This document shows, piece by piece, positions 42,624 to 53,596 of a DNA stretch of 63,068 bases. How positions within the stretch are numbered: the stretch's first letter is position 1; each line of letters starts with the position of its first letter. Below the pieces are notes generated by a model that did not search any database, had not been told where the DNA came from, and saw only the letters and a list, made by a program, of their open reading frames with translations. The DNA is from Maridesulfovibrio frigidus DSM 17176 (GTDB lineage: Bacteria; Desulfobacterota; Desulfovibrionia; Desulfovibrionales; Desulfovibrionaceae), in the NCBI RefSeq assembly GCF_000711735.1, contig NZ_JONL01000013.1:1-63068 (forward strand), written 5' to 3'. The position numbers were made by a program, and so were the translations under genes.

Positions 42624-43468
42624 CATATTCAATTTACGAATTGGCGACCTATGCCTTCGATCCCCTACACGCTTTCTGGGAACGCGAGAAAACACAGCGA
42701 GCAGTTGCCGGCGTTCTTGTAGCCTGTTTTATAGCTGCGCTTATCGGGATAGAACTTGGCAGACGCGGATGGTTGCCGGAATTCATTGCTACAAAAACAC
42801 CCGATAACCACTACCACGCTATCGGTATTGCTTTTACGCTGGTTTTAATACTTGAAGTAATCAGTCTGATTTTTGTTCTGCCCTGTTCCTTTGCAAAATC
42901 AGTCGGCAAACAATTCGAAATTCTCTGCCTGATTCTGATGCGAAGTTCCTTCAAAGAACTAGTTAATTTCCCCGAACCTATAACTTTCACTGGTGACTTA
43001 ACCCCAATTTACCGAATTTTATCTGATGGAACGGGTGCCTTTGCCGTATTTGTCCTTCTTGGGATATATTACAAGATACAGCGTCCTCTGCCAGCCTTAA
43101 GGCCTGCGTTCAAGTTCCGCTATGTTGCATCTAAAAAGCTGGTAGCTTTATTTATGCTGGTTATTTTTGCAGGGCTTGGAGCATACAATCTGCTATCTCC
43201 AGTACTTGGAGTTCACCATTTTGATTTCTTCAGCACCTTCTATACAATTCTTATTTTCAGCGACATATTACTAGTTTTGATTTCCCAGAGATTTCTGCCG
43301 TCATTCCATGCCGTATTCAGAAACTCTGGATTCGCACTTGTCACCCTGCTCATAAGGCTTGCACTAGCGGCTCCACCTTTCTACAACGCTATTCTAGGCG
43401 TTATTTCAGCAGGTTTCGCAGTATTGTTAACCCTTGCCTATAATTCATTCTACCGGACAAAAACATAA
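42620..43468 (+). CDS. Multi-pass membrane protein coupled to the phosphatase
   Basis: A 282-residue protein with about six to seven membrane segments (for example AVAGVLVACFIAALIGIELG, AIGIAFTLVLILEVISLIFVL). Its start overlaps the phosphatase stop by ATGA, so the two are coupled. No named family recognised. It may supply or receive the signal handled by the phosphatase. Confidence 0.75.
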   Translation: MTYSIYELATYAFDPLHAFWEREKTQRAVAGVLVACFIAALIGIELGRRGWLPEFIATKTPDNHYHAIGIAFTLVLILEVISLIFVLPCSFAKSVGKQFEILCLILMRSSFKELVNFPEPITFTGDLTPIYRILSDGTGAFAVFVLLGIYYKIQRPLPALRPAFKFRYVASKKLVALFMLVIFAGLGAYNLLSPVLGVHHFDFFSTFYTILIFSDILLVLISQRFLPSFHAVFRNSGFALVTLLIRLALAAPPFYNAILGVISAGFAVLLTLAYNSFYRTKT

Positions 43469-43609
43469 CGCTAAACTTCGTCCCGCAGACTACAGAAACA
43501 AATACCATCCACCGGAACTACAATATTAACATTCAATTATTCTTAATAACTGGTCAAAACTCCAGACTTATACTATTCGAAAGATAGTTATAAAAAAAAG
43601 GAGATTCAT

Positions 43610-44809
43610 ATGAGACAGTCTGAATACATTGAACTTGAAGATAAGTTCGGAGCCAATAATTATAAACCCTTAGATGTCATTATCGAAAAAGGCGAAGGTG
43701 TATGGGTTTGGGATATTGAAGGCAAAAAATACATGGACTGTCTCTCCGCCTACTCTGCTGTAAATCAAGGCCACTGCCACCCTAAAATAAAACAAGCCAT
43801 GCTTGAGCAGGCAGAAAAACTAACATTAACTTCCCGCGCTTTCAGAAATGACCAATTGGGCCCTTTCTACGAAGAACTGTGTGCCTTAACAGGTTCGCAT
43901 AAAGTTCTTCCTATGAATAGCGGCGCTGAAGCCGTCGAAACTGCCATCAAAGCCGTCAGAAAATGGGGCTATCTCGTCAAAGGCGTTCCGGAAGACCGCG
44001 CAGAAATAATTGTCTGTGCTGATAATTTTCACGGCAGAACCATCACTATTGTAGGATTCTCAACAGACCCTACCGCCCGCAAGGGGTTCGGCCCTTTTAC
44101 TCCCGGATTTAAGGTTATTCCTTTTGGAGACTACAAAGCCCTCGAAAACGCAATTACGCCTAACACAGTAGGCTTTTTGGTGGAACCTATACAGGGAGAA
44201 GCCGGAGTTATCATCCCGCCGGAAGGGTATTTTAAGAAAGTACGCGAAATATGCACAGCCAATAACGTCACTCTGATTCTTGATGAAATACAGACAGGAC
44301 TCGGGCGTACAGGAAAATTTCTAGCCGAAGAACACGAAGGAATTGAGGCAGATTTAACATTGATAGGTAAGGCTCTCTCAGGTGGATTCTACCCAGTCTC
44401 TGCGGTTCTCTCCAACTCCGAAGTTCTCGGTGTGCTTAAACCGGGAGAACATGGTTCAACTTTTGGTGGAAATCCACTTGCATGCGCAGTAGCAAGAGCC
44501 GCTCTTAAAGTTTTAACCGACGAAAAACTTGTAGACAATGCAATGAATGTCGGAGCTAAATTTTTATCAGGCTTAAAAGAAATTAAGAATGCAAAAATTG
44601 AAGAAGTCAGAGGCCGTGGACTTCTTCTAGCGGTTGAATTTAAATCAAATGCAGGCGGAGCACGGAGTTACTGTGAGAAGCTTAAAGAACAAGGGCTGCT
44701 CTGCAAAGAAACTCATGGCAATATAATCAGATTTGCCCCGCCGCTAGTAATAACGTCTGAACAAGTAGATTGGGCCTTGGACCGGATAAAACCAATACTA
44801 TCAGAATAA
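43610..44809 (+). CDS. rocD: Ornithine aminotransferase
   Basis: A 399-residue class III, PLP-dependent aminotransferase that converts ornithine and 2-oxoglutarate to glutamate semialdehyde and glutamate. Features: start near [38 protein letters not shown] (about 104-121), the [11 protein letters not shown] block (about 226-236), and the PLP lysine K254 in [26 protein letters not shown] precedes the ATG. Length and the NYKPLDV start favour ornithine over acetylornithine as substrate. A strong palindrome follows the gene. Confidence 0.9.
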   Translation: MRQSEYIELEDKFGANNYKPLDVIIEKGEGVWVWDIEGKKYMDCLSAYSAVNQGHCHPKIKQAMLEQAEKLTLTSRAFRNDQLGPFYEELCALTGSHKVLPMNSGAEAVETAIKAVRKWGYLVKGVPEDRAEIIVCADNFHGRTITIVGFSTDPTARKGFGPFTPGFKVIPFGDYKALENAITPNTVGFLVEPIQGEAGVIIPPEGYFKKVREICTANNVTLILDEIQTGLGRTGKFLAEEHEGIEADLTLIGKALSGGFYPVSAVLSNSEVLGVLKPGEHGSTFGGNPLACAVARAALKVLTDEKLVDNAMNVGAKFLSGLKEIKNAKIEEVRGRGLLLAVEFKSNAGGARSYCEKLKEQGLLCKETHGNIIRFAPPLVITSEQVDWALDRIKPILSE

Positions 44810-44849
44810 CAGCTACATACTATACATACGCACCTAAGATATAAGAAGT

Positions 44850-44894
44850 ATAACAGAAACAGTCGCATAATTAATATGCGACTGTTTCTGTTAT
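44850..44894 (+). terminator. Perfect 20-bp palindrome after rocD
   Basis: Arms 44850-44869 and 44875-44894 match over 20 bases with a 5-base loop ATTAA. A T-run is not present right after either arm, so it may end transcription less efficiently or serve as a stable hairpin or binding site. Confidence 0.6.
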
Positions 44895-44957
44895 AGGATT
44901 GAAATATTTTCACATTTATGCTTTGTTTTTAAAAATACACTTTAACAACAATACATA

Positions 44958-47900
44958 ATGAATAAATTAATACATAAAAACTACATTTGCAGATCCTTTA
45001 TCGCAATTGCGTCCCTCTTATGCCTACTTTTGGGGCCACTTAATGCCTCAGCTTTTCAGCAAGATTTAAGATTTGAAAGAATCTCTTTAAAGGAAGGACT
45101 TTCGCAGTCATCGATCTTATGCATGCTGCAAGGTTCTAAAGGTTTTTTATGGTTCGGAACATATGACGGATTAAACCGCTATGACGGCCGACAAATGAAA
45201 GTGTATTCCAAATCCAAACTACCGGGATCAATATCCGATAGTAACATTCGCGCGATCTGCGAAGACAGCTCCGGAATGTTATGGGTCGGTACCAAAAGTG
45301 GAGGTCTGAATAGCTATGACCGCAAAACTGACTCATTTTCAAGCTTCACTCCTGACAGTGAAAACGCAAACTCAATTTCAAGCAAGACTGTAACTTGCAT
45401 TTATGAAGACTCAAAAGGACAATTGTGGATAGGAACAGACAAAGGACTTAACCTCTTCGACAGAGCCTCCCTTACTTTTAAAAACTTTAAGACTTCAGAC
45501 TCTCCCACAAGTATCAGTCATAACGAAATTAGATCTATCTACGAAGACATGCAGGGCCGTTTGTGGGTGGGAACAGCTAAGGGATTGAACCTATTCCTCG
45601 CTAAAGAAAATGAATTTAAACATTTTTTTAATGATCCTAAAGATGAACAATCCTTATGCGGAGATACCGTTCTCTGCTTCTACCAAGAGAACAAAGAAGA
45701 GCTGTGGATAGGAACTAAAGAAGGAATATCCATCCTTAACACTGCGGACTTTTCCTTATCCACACTATTTAGATCTTTGGAAGTAAATGATATTTTTAAA
45801 GATCAATCTGACAATCTATGGTTAGGAACATTAGAGGGACTAGCCAAAAGAGATCCTAAAACAGCACTACTTACACCTGAAAAAATGGATTTCACATTTT
45901 TCAAGTACAACCCGCTAGACCCTCAAAGCCTCAGTGATAACAAAGTTACCCATATTTTCGAAGACTTATCAGAAGTTCTGTGGGTCGGAACATACGGGGG
46001 AGGGCTGAGCAAGCTTACTCCTAAAATGCAAGAATTTGGCATAATCAGACATCAACCGTGGAAAGAAAATACACTTCCTGGAAAAGAAGTCAGTGCTGTC
46101 CTCGAGGACCGTGAAGGGTTACTCTGGATCGGAACGTACAAACATGGCCTAAGTAAATACAATCCTCAAACCGGAGAAATCACAAGTTTTAATTCAAAAT
46201 CTCCGGAACCTTGGACTCTTTCGGGAAACAGAATTAACTGTTTCTTTCAGGATTCTAAAGGGCTGATATGGGTAGGGACACGCAAAAAAGGCGTTTTTGT
46301 AATTGACAAAAGCAAAGGGATTGTATCTCGGTACAAACGAGACAAGAAAAATAAAAACTCTCTAAGCCAAAACAACATATGGTGGATAAATGAAGGAAGC
46401 CAAGGCTATATTTGGATAGGCACCAGCAAAAAGGGGCTGAACAGACTTAACCGTGAAACTGGCGATTTTAAAATTTATAAACATTCCGACTCAGACCCAC
46501 AAAGCATAGCTCACAACCGCGTACGTAATATTTTTGAGGACAGTAAGAATAATTTCTGGATCTGCACCAATGCAGGCATAGACCTTATGAACCGGACAGA
46601 CGGCACGTTCATTCACCACAAGAGCGATCCGGACAATCCGAAAACCGTATCCAATAACAGGGTAACACCAGTTGCCGAGGCAGCCGACGGCTCTCTATGG
46701 ATAGGGACTGACGAAGGGCTTAACAGGTTTGACCCGACAACTAAAGAATTCACCAGATACACAAAGAAAAACGGCCTTGCCAATGATGGAATACAAGGAC
46801 TGTGCATAGATAGGGACGGAGATATCTGGGTCTCGACATTTAAGGGAATCTCACATCTTGACCCTACAACTGGCGAAGTCCTTAACTTCGGTCAATCCGA
46901 TGGACTGCAGGGTATAGAATTCTGGATCAACTCATATAATAAAGGACAAAGCGGTCTGTTATACTTCGGTGGCCTTGACGGGCTTAACATGTTTAATCCC
47001 AATAACATCAAAATCAACCAAACTCCTCCGCCTGTCGTTATCACTAATTTAAACATAATGAACTCGCCGGCAAAACTGACAACAAACATAACAGAAACTA
47101 AAGAAATAAACCTTTCATGGAAAGATGCCATGTTTAGTTTCAGTTTCGCTGCGCTAGACTATCAAAACCCGCACTTGAACAAGTACAAATATAAACTCGA
47201 AGGTTTTAACGACAACTGGCTAGATGCAAATAAAGGGACCGCAACCTTCACAAACTTTGACCACGGAAGCTATATTTTCAGAGTTAAAGCATCTAACAGT
47301 GATGGAATTTGGAACGAAACCGGCACATCAATCAAAATAACTATTACTCCACCATTCTGGAAAACGTGGTGGTTTAAATTTGCCCTACTACTTTTAGGTC
47401 TTTTAATCATTTTTGTGGTAATCCACTTCCGCGTAAAATCCATAGAAAAACAAAGAATGAAACTTGCCATTCTGGTGGATGAAAAAACTATTGATCTAAA
47501 CACTGAGATCGAAAAGCATATGCAGACTGAGGTGGAACTCGAAAAGGCAATAATCAAAGCTGAAAAAGCAAATAAATCAAAGAGTGCATTCCTTGCTAGC
47601 ATGAGCCATGAGATTCGTACTCCGCTAAACTCTATTATAGGCATCGCAGATCTGCTGAAAGGAACTGACCTTGACGGAGAACAAACAGAATATGTGGACA
47701 TATTTGAGTCCTCAGGAGAAATTCTTCTCTCAATAATTAATGACATACTTGATTTTTCAAAACTAGAAGCTGAGCATGTTGAACTGGAATCAATTCCGAT
47801 TGATTTATTGCAGGAAGTTGATGCAATTCTCTATTTACAGGTTGTAACAGCTTCATCACGTGACATAGAACTGGTTTGTAATTTCAAGCCAGATGTTCCT

Positions 47901-49112
47901 GAATTTGTTATCGGAGATCCTACAAGACTGCGCCAAATCCTGCTTAATATCCTTTCAAACGCAGTTAAGTTTACAAAGAGCGGAGAAGTAAGCATCACAG
48001 TCTCACGTGCGCTGAATAACGAAAGCATGAACAATATTGGAAGCATCACGTTCACCATTGAAGATACAGGAATAGGCATTAGTCCTGAACAATTAGAAGA
48101 GATATTTGCTCCATTTTCACAAGCGGACTCTTCTACAACCAGGAACTTCGGCGGCTCTGGCCTGGGCCTTTCGATTAGTAAGAAATTAACTGAACTCATG
48201 GGCGGAACGCTTAGCGCAACGAGTATTCCGGGCGAAGGGAGCTCTTTTGAAGTAACTCTACCGCTTACAAGAGACCTAGAGTCTCAATCATTTCTTGCAC
48301 CGGACTTATCTGGCGTGAATTTCATTATAGCTGTGGAAAACCATAAAACCCTTGATTCTACTTGCGATATTTTAAATTACTATAAAGCAACCACAACTCC
48401 ATGCACCAATGTAAATTCCCTGATGACATTTTTAAAATCCTCGCAGGAACACAAGCCGCAAATACTTATCCTCGACTTGGACTTTGAAAATGGGAATGGC
48501 ACCCAAATTCTCGAATCAATCACAAGCTCTGGGCTTTCAGTTCCGCCTGTAATGCTGCTGCAACGCGGAGCAAGTTTTGATAGAACTCTCCTGAATCACG
48601 AACTGGTCGTATCTGGAATAACAAAACCAATTATGAGGCGGCAACTTCTTCGTTCCATTTTAGAAGTATTAAACTTAAATTCGGATGAAGCTAAAACTTC
48701 TACTGGCAAAATCGATATAACCCTGCCACCACTGAAAATTTTGCTCGCGGAAGACAATATTCCAAACCGGGAACTGATTCGTCATTTCTTAAAGAAATCA
48801 GATTCAACACTGGTAATGGCCTCCAATGGTGAAGAAGCTTTGAAACTTGCTCTCAATGACAAGTTTGATGTTATTTTAATGGACATGGAAATGCCGGTAA
48901 TGGATGGCTACCAGTTTTTGAATCAATTCAGAATGGTTGAAAAAAATACACATGGAGAACGCACTCCAGTTATGGCATTAACTGCCCATGCTTCAGCTGA
49001 GTACAGGAAGAAATGTATAGATGCCGGAGCCGATGAATTTATATCGAAGCCAATCAAACAAAACATGCTCATTCAAGCAATCTTTGATCTATATAACAAA
49101 ATGAGAAAATAA
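44958..49112 (+). CDS. Large propeller-type hybrid histidine kinase
   Basis: A 1384-residue sensor. A signal sequence (about 8-32) leads to a periplasmic domain of repeated two-component-propeller motifs (about 40-720, DxxGxLWIGTxxGLN-type units, more than ten). A Y_Y_Y domain follows (about 735-795), then a membrane helix (about 803-822, WWFKFALLLLGLLIIFVVIH). The HisKA domain has H884 in MSHEIRTPLNS; the ATPase domain carries the late G-rich SGLGLS box. A degenerate receiver is followed by an intact one with D1309 in ILMDMEMP. No clear ribosome-binding site. The ligand is unknown. Confidence 0.93.
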   Translation: MNKLIHKNYICRSFIAIASLLCLLLGPLNASAFQQDLRFERISLKEGLSQSSILCMLQGSKGFLWFGTYDGLNRYDGRQMKVYSKSKLPGSISDSNIRAICEDSSGMLWVGTKSGGLNSYDRKTDSFSSFTPDSENANSISSKTVTCIYEDSKGQLWIGTDKGLNLFDRASLTFKNFKTSDSPTSISHNEIRSIYEDMQGRLWVGTAKGLNLFLAKENEFKHFFNDPKDEQSLCGDTVLCFYQENKEELWIGTKEGISILNTADFSLSTLFRSLEVNDIFKDQSDNLWLGTLEGLAKRDPKTALLTPEKMDFTFFKYNPLDPQSLSDNKVTHIFEDLSEVLWVGTYGGGLSKLTPKMQEFGIIRHQPWKENTLPGKEVSAVLEDREGLLWIGTYKHGLSKYNPQTGEITSFNSKSPEPWTLSGNRINCFFQDSKGLIWVGTRKKGVFVIDKSKGIVSRYKRDKKNKNSLSQNNIWWINEGSQGYIWIGTSKKGLNRLNRETGDFKIYKHSDSDPQSIAHNRVRNIFEDSKNNFWICTNAGIDLMNRTDGTFIHHKSDPDNPKTVSNNRVTPVAEAADGSLWIGTDEGLNRFDPTTKEFTRYTKKNGLANDGIQGLCIDRDGDIWVSTFKGISHLDPTTGEVLNFGQSDGLQGIEFWINSYNKGQSGLLYFGGLDGLNMFNPNNIKINQTPPPVVITNLNIMNSPAKLTTNITETKEINLSWKDAMFSFSFAALDYQNPHLNKYKYKLEGFNDNWLDANKGTATFTNFDHGSYIFRVKASNSDGIWNETGTSIKITITPPFWKTWWFKFALLLLGLLIIFVVIHFRVKSIEKQRMKLAILVDEKTIDLNTEIEKHMQTEVELEKAIIKAEKANKSKSAFLASMSHEIRTPLNSIIGIADLLKGTDLDGEQTEYVDIFESSGEILLSIINDILDFSKLEAEHVELESIPIDLLQEVDAILYLQVVTASSRDIELVCNFKPDVPEFVIGDPTRLRQILLNILSNAVKFTKSGEVSITVSRALNNESMNNIGSITFTIEDTGIGISPEQLEEIFAPFSQADSSTTRNFGGSGLGLSISKKLTELMGGTLSATSIPGEGSSFEVTLPLTRDLESQSFLAPDLSGVNFIIAVENHKTLDSTCDILNYYKATTTPCTNVNSLMTFLKSSQEHKPQILILDLDFENGNGTQILESITSSGLSVPPVMLLQRGASFDRTLLNHELVVSGITKPIMRRQLLRSILEVLNLNSDEAKTSTGKIDITLPPLKILLAEDNIPNRELIRHFLKKSDSTLVMASNGEEALKLALNDKFDVILMDMEMPVMDGYQFLNQFRMVEKNTHGERTPVMALTAHASAEYRKKCIDAGADEFISKPIKQNMLIQAIFDLYNKMRK

Positions 49113-49621
49113 TGCAGAAACTGGCTCCGCAAACAATCAAATGGGTAAGAGCCTTTCACGTATTAAGCGCATGCCTGTGGGGAGGAGGGGCTCTTTCTAT
49201 GGTACTGCTTCATTGTGTGTTCACCCCTCATTCAGGAGGAGAATTGTTCGCACGAGACATCTGTCTCAAAATAATTGATGAGTATGTCGTAACGTCTGGC
49301 GCTTTCGGATGTCTCATTACTGGATTTATCTTTGCGTGGAAAACACCATGGGGCTTTTTCAAATTCAGATGGGTAACAACCAAATGGATTGTGAACGTTG
49401 GCTTCATCGCTTTTGGTTTTCTATTTTACATGCCGTGGCTTGAGCGCATGAGCGATCTTTCCGGCAGTACTAAACTAATGGCCCTGCAAACTCCTGAATA
49501 TTTGCGTAGCCAACTCTTAAATGAAATTTCTGCATTTATGGTTTTTGGATGTCTGCTGCTATTGGTCTGGATTTCCGTATTCAAGCCTTGGGGCAAAAGC
49601 AATTTTACTGTTAAAACTTGA
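49112..49621 (+). CDS. Four-helix membrane protein, DUF2269-like
   Basis: A 169-residue protein with four membrane helices, beginning IKWVRAFHVLSACLWGGGALSM. Conserved His and Trp residues (FHVLSACLWGG, FRWVTTKWIVN) resemble DUF2269-like membrane proteins that may bind heme or metal. It shares one base with the kinase stop (TAATG), so it may be part of the same signal unit. Family is tentative. Confidence 0.7.
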   Translation: MQKLAPQTIKWVRAFHVLSACLWGGGALSMVLLHCVFTPHSGGELFARDICLKIIDEYVVTSGAFGCLITGFIFAWKTPWGFFKFRWVTTKWIVNVGFIAFGFLFYMPWLERMSDLSGSTKLMALQTPEYLRSQLLNEISAFMVFGCLLLLVWISVFKPWGKSNFTVKT

Positions 49622-49734
49622 CATTCATGCCTTGCAAATGCTTGATTCCTTTTCCGGCAACGGAAACTTTACAGCTTCCATAAAAGCTAAACATAAGCCC
49701 ATGTGCAAATAATATTTTCCCGGAGGATTTTAGA

Positions 49735-50154
49735 ATGGATAAAGGATACGCAGCAACAATCGCTTCAGACATCATGCAGATGCTGGAAACCACTAAGGCC
49801 AGCGGACTGGAAATGAACAGTGGATTCCAGAATGACGCTTTTAAAAGTGAAACATTCATGTTCGGGTACATTTTCTACCCAAGAGAAATCCTCATGAATG
49901 TTCCAAACCTCCCGCAGTCCGTAAGAAAGAAAATCAAGAAATCAAATATACTTGGAACTGTTGACGTAGAAGGCAAAAAAGTAGGTATCCATTTGGTGTG
50001 CTCCCTGCCTGTTCCTTTCGATGAAATAAGTTCAGCGGAACAAATCATAGAAGGGATAAACGAAAAAGAACTGATGGATTTTAAGGAGCAGATTGCTAAA
50101 ATTCTGCACAAAGATCTAGCTGGAAACATCGAAGAAAAAAAGAAGAAGAATTAA
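49735..50154 (+). CDS. Hypothetical cytoplasmic protein
   Basis: A 139-residue protein with CGGAGGATTTTAG before ATG. The N-terminal part is helical; the middle (about 42-85) is strand-rich (FGYIFYPREILMNVPNLP); the C-terminus is very basic (EEKKKKN). No membrane segment or metal site. No family recognised. It stands alone between the kinase unit and a convergent kinase. Confidence 0.65.
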   Translation: MDKGYAATIASDIMQMLETTKASGLEMNSGFQNDAFKSETFMFGYIFYPREILMNVPNLPQSVRKKIKKSNILGTVDVEGKKVGIHLVCSLPVPFDEISSAEQIIEGINEKELMDFKEQIAKILHKDLAGNIEEKKKKN

Positions 50155-50173
50155 TATAATAACTGGTGAAGGG

Positions 50174-52330
50174 CTATTTTTGATTCGGTAAGAATTTACC
50201 TATAATCTGGACTAACTCATCAATATTGACAGGTTTTGATGCATAGTCATCCATGCCGGACTCAATGAATTTTTCTCGGTCACCTTCCATGGCATAAGCA
50301 GTCAAAGCAATAATAGGGATGTCGTTACCGGCATCCCTTATTTTTTTTGTAGCTTGCAACCCATCCATTTCAGGCATTTGAACATCCATCAAAATAACAT
50401 CAAACGGACCTTTGTTCTCAAGCATTTCGAGCACTTGAACTCCATTCTCGGCAGTCTCAAGGGCAAACCCCTTCTCTATCAAAAAGTGAGAAATATAAAC
50501 CTGATTGGTCGCATTGTCTTCAGCAAGCAGGATTCTCGCAGGTGACTTTCCATCTACGACCTCTTCATTTGATATATCCACAATTTCCTGAATACACGGA
50601 CCTGAGCTTGGTTTAAGTTTAACCGTAAAAGTAAACTCACTACCCCAGCTAACCTTGCTAGAAAAAGAAATTTCTCCGCCCATCATTTCAACAAGCTGAC
50701 GAGAAATGGCAAGGCCAAGCCCACTTCCCGGGTGACGTTTAGAATACCCTGCATTCAATTGAACAAAGCTCTCAAAAAGCTTCTCGGCTTTATCTTCAGA
50801 TATTCCAATTCCGGTGTCTTTAACAGTAAAACGTAGAATTTTGCCTTCTTCCCAGTCCCCTGCATTTTCCACGAAAACCTCAACATAACCTTTTTCTGTG
50901 AACTTAACCGAGTTTCCCGCCAGATTCATTATGACCTGCCCCAGGCGCATGCTGTCACCTAAAAAGCAATGATCCAAAGAGACACTTATATTGCTCCGCA
51001 GCTCAATCCCTTTCTCTTCCGCCTGAATCCTTAAAACAGAAAGTTGTTTCTCAAGCATGTCATGTAGATTGAAATCTTCAGGCCTGAGTTCCATCTTACG
51101 AGCTTCAATTTTGGAAATATCTAAAATATCATTAATAATGCTTAGTAGCGATTGAGCAGCTTTTTTGACTGTGATCAGATATCCCTTCTGCTCTAGATCA
51201 AGCCCGGTACCGAGTGTCATTTCACTCATACCGATTATCGCACTTATAGGCGTTCGTATTTCATGGCTCATATTAGCTAAAAATTCACTTTTAGCCCTAT
51301 TCGCTTCTTCCGCAGAATCGCGAGCTTCACACAATTCAACTTCTGCTCGCTTACGCTCCGTTACATCTTGCCCCACAGCAAGTACGCCAAGAGCTTCCCC
51401 CTTAGCATCTAATAGGCGAGACAACGACCATTGCATAGTGCGCTCTTCTTCACCGCCTACCCGAACGTTATTCTCAAGAAATCGTAAAGGAGTGCCGGAA
51501 AGAACCGTTTCTAATTGACGGGAGAACTCACCCCATAATCTTTCAGGAAGGAAAAGATCAAAGAAATCATGTCCGAGAACTTCATGCCTTGTACGACCGA
51601 AAAGGTCTTCAGCCATGCGGTTAAACTCTAAAATTTTTCTATCAGGAGAAAGAAGGATAATGAGACTTTCTGCGGTCTTAACAAGAGATCTAAACCTATA
51701 AGCACTTTCTTTCAAAGCTTCTTCAACTCGCTTTCGAGTTGTAATATCTTCAACAGTAGAAACTACTTTCTGAATATCGCCGTCCGAGCCAAAAAGAGGA
51801 GAAGCATTTACCGAAAGTAATACGCGCCGCCCGTCAGCCCAGTGAATAGCGCTACGGATATCCAGTACCGCATTCCTGATCTTCATCACCCTGTTAAAAA
51901 CAAGCCTTTCATCAGGAAAGGAACTGCCATCTTGAGCCGTAATCTTCCAGATAGGATCATTATGCATCCGGCCGATCATTTCATCACGAGAAACGCCATG
52001 AACACGTGCTGACTGATTATTTGCAAAGATTATTTTACCCTGCTGGTCCATCACAATGATACCCATTGGGCTGGTTTCCATGATGCTGCCCATAAGATCT
52101 CTCTCACGCTGCAATTCATGCTCAACCGTCTTTCTTTTCTTAATATTTCGATCGAGAAATACAATAAAAATCAAAAGCACTGTGATAGTAAAGCCAGCTC
52201 CAAGGATAAGTATTCTATCCAAGTTGCCGGAGCCTAGCTCAGTAAGAGCGTCAGAAAGCCATCCTTCTGCCATGGCGGAAGTACATCCAGAAAGAACCAA
52301 AAATAATGTAAGAACCAGTAATCGCAGCAT
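50174..52330 (-). CDS. PAS-containing hybrid histidine kinase
   Basis: A 718-residue sensor kinase. A signal-like N-terminus with a Cys (VLSGCTSAMAEG, about 12-23) could be a lipobox; a membrane helix follows at about 42-61. Two PAS domains (about 78-200 and 205-330) precede HisKA, with H356 in MSHEIRTPISA. The ATPase domain (about 465-585) contains LGLAISRQLVEMMGG. A C-terminal receiver has D649 in VILMDVQMP. The ligand and target are not indicated by neighbours. Confidence 0.92.
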   Translation of the reverse strand: MLRLLVLTLFLVLSGCTSAMAEGWLSDALTELGSGNLDRILILGAGFTITVLLIFIVFLDRNIKKRKTVEHELQRERDLMGSIMETSPMGIIVMDQQGKIIFANNQSARVHGVSRDEMIGRMHNDPIWKITAQDGSSFPDERLVFNRVMKIRNAVLDIRSAIHWADGRRVLLSVNASPLFGSDGDIQKVVSTVEDITTRKRVEEALKESAYRFRSLVKTAESLIILLSPDRKILEFNRMAEDLFGRTRHEVLGHDFFDLFLPERLWGEFSRQLETVLSGTPLRFLENNVRVGGEEERTMQWSLSRLLDAKGEALGVLAVGQDVTERKRAEVELCEARDSAEEANRAKSEFLANMSHEIRTPISAIIGMSEMTLGTGLDLEQKGYLITVKKAAQSLLSIINDILDISKIEARKMELRPEDFNLHDMLEKQLSVLRIQAEEKGIELRSNISVSLDHCFLGDSMRLGQVIMNLAGNSVKFTEKGYVEVFVENAGDWEEGKILRFTVKDTGIGISEDKAEKLFESFVQLNAGYSKRHPGSGLGLAISRQLVEMMGGEISFSSKVSWGSEFTFTVKLKPSSGPCIQEIVDISNEEVVDGKSPARILLAEDNATNQVYISHFLIEKGFALETAENGVQVLEMLENKGPFDVILMDVQMPEMDGLQATKKIRDAGNDIPIIALTAYAMEGDREKFIESGMDDYASKPVNIDELVQIIGKFLPNQK

Positions 52331-52452
52331 AATTTCAATCTGTGGTTAAATCAAAATATTATAACAAAGTTTCACAGTAAAAGTCACTTCAATCTGTTAC
52401 ATGCTTCTTATAGGTAATAACTAATCAGAGCAAGAGCACAACATGAATTAAC

Positions 52453-53490
52453 TTAGAGTTTACCCTTTAATTGTAACCCCTTTATAAGTCCGAAACAACC
52501 AGCAAGCATCATGTCACCTCCGGGCGAAGGAAATTCTACCTGATAACCTTCAAGAATAGACCTGCGCGGGCCCATCACATAAGTAGGCGAAAAATCACCA
52601 GCCCTTTCAGGTAGGTCAAGAGTTGCACATCCATGGCCAAAATCGTCAAAAACATCTTCGAAGCACAGTTTCCCACCACAGAACATCCGTGTATCAGACC
52701 AAAGTTTCTCGGGAGTCATATTCCCTGTGTGATGTTCATATACACCGTGAACCGCACCTTCGAACAGTAAAAAAGATATGGTATGACTGTTGCCTATATT
52801 GATCAGACATATGCCCTCTTTAAAACTTCGCTCCATTATTTCCTCAACAAACAACGCTCCCAACACAGCAGCCGCACCTGTATCACAAACTGGGCCGCCG
52901 CCAATACTCTCCTGTAACTCTGAAAGTCTGGTAAATTCAGAAGGAACGTCTTCAAATAGTAATCCTTCCGGCTGCCCCTTGTTTTCTGATAATAGCCGGG
53001 TCCACAGATCAAAACGACCCCTTCTGTTACTTTTACCCGGATGGAATCCGTGATCCTGAACAGACGCTACAACCAGATCCGGTTTATCGAGACCAGCTGC
53101 CGACAGAAAGCAATTCCACCAACCGGAATTGTAATCTTCAAGATGAACAGGGACACAGTCAGAGGGTAAACTTTCACTTAGTATGATTCCATTTTTTTCC
53201 AAACGGACTAAATCATCGCCCAAAGCCAAAGCAGCACGCGGGTGAGCATAAAGCTTAAAGCCCGCCTCCATATGAGCATAGGCAGCGCGGCCAAAACCTC
53301 CTCCCATATTTTTCCCCGTCAAATAAATATTACGCCCTTTTTGAGTTAGCCCTTGTATTTCTGCCCCAATAACGCGGGCGGGAGAAGGAAGCACAAACTT
53401 AAAGCAGTTCTCTATTTCGACTCCTTCAATATAATAAAGGACATCCTGAGTTCCACTGCCGATATCAAGGCTAAGTATTTTACGATTCAT
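52453..53490 (-). CDS. DUF1786 family protein (actin-like ATPase fold)
   Basis: A 345-residue protein with CGGGAGTTTTA before ATG. The N-terminus KILSLDIGSGTQDVL is an ATPase phosphate-1 motif of the actin/Hsp70/sugar kinase type; GLTQKGRNIYLTGKNMGGGF and INIGNSHTISFLLFEG are the adenosine-like counterparts. The pattern fits DUF1786. The family function is unknown. Confidence 0.82.
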   Translation of the reverse strand: MNRKILSLDIGSGTQDVLYYIEGVEIENCFKFVLPSPARVIGAEIQGLTQKGRNIYLTGKNMGGGFGRAAYAHMEAGFKLYAHPRAALALGDDLVRLEKNGIILSESLPSDCVPVHLEDYNSGWWNCFLSAAGLDKPDLVVASVQDHGFHPGKSNRRGRFDLWTRLLSENKGQPEGLLFEDVPSEFTRLSELQESIGGGPVCDTGAAAVLGALFVEEIMERSFKEGICLINIGNSHTISFLLFEGAVHGVYEHHTGNMTPEKLWSDTRMFCGGKLCFEDVFDDFGHGCATLDLPERAGDFSPTYVMGPRRSILEGYQVEFPSPGGDMMLAGCFGLIKGLQLKGKL

Positions 53491-53596
53491 TAAAACTCCC
53501 GTATTTGTATAAAAATGCGCAACAAAGCTGCCTTTCTTTTTTTCGGACCAAACTTATTCACTTGACTAAAACAACAATTATACTGCAACCAAAAGT

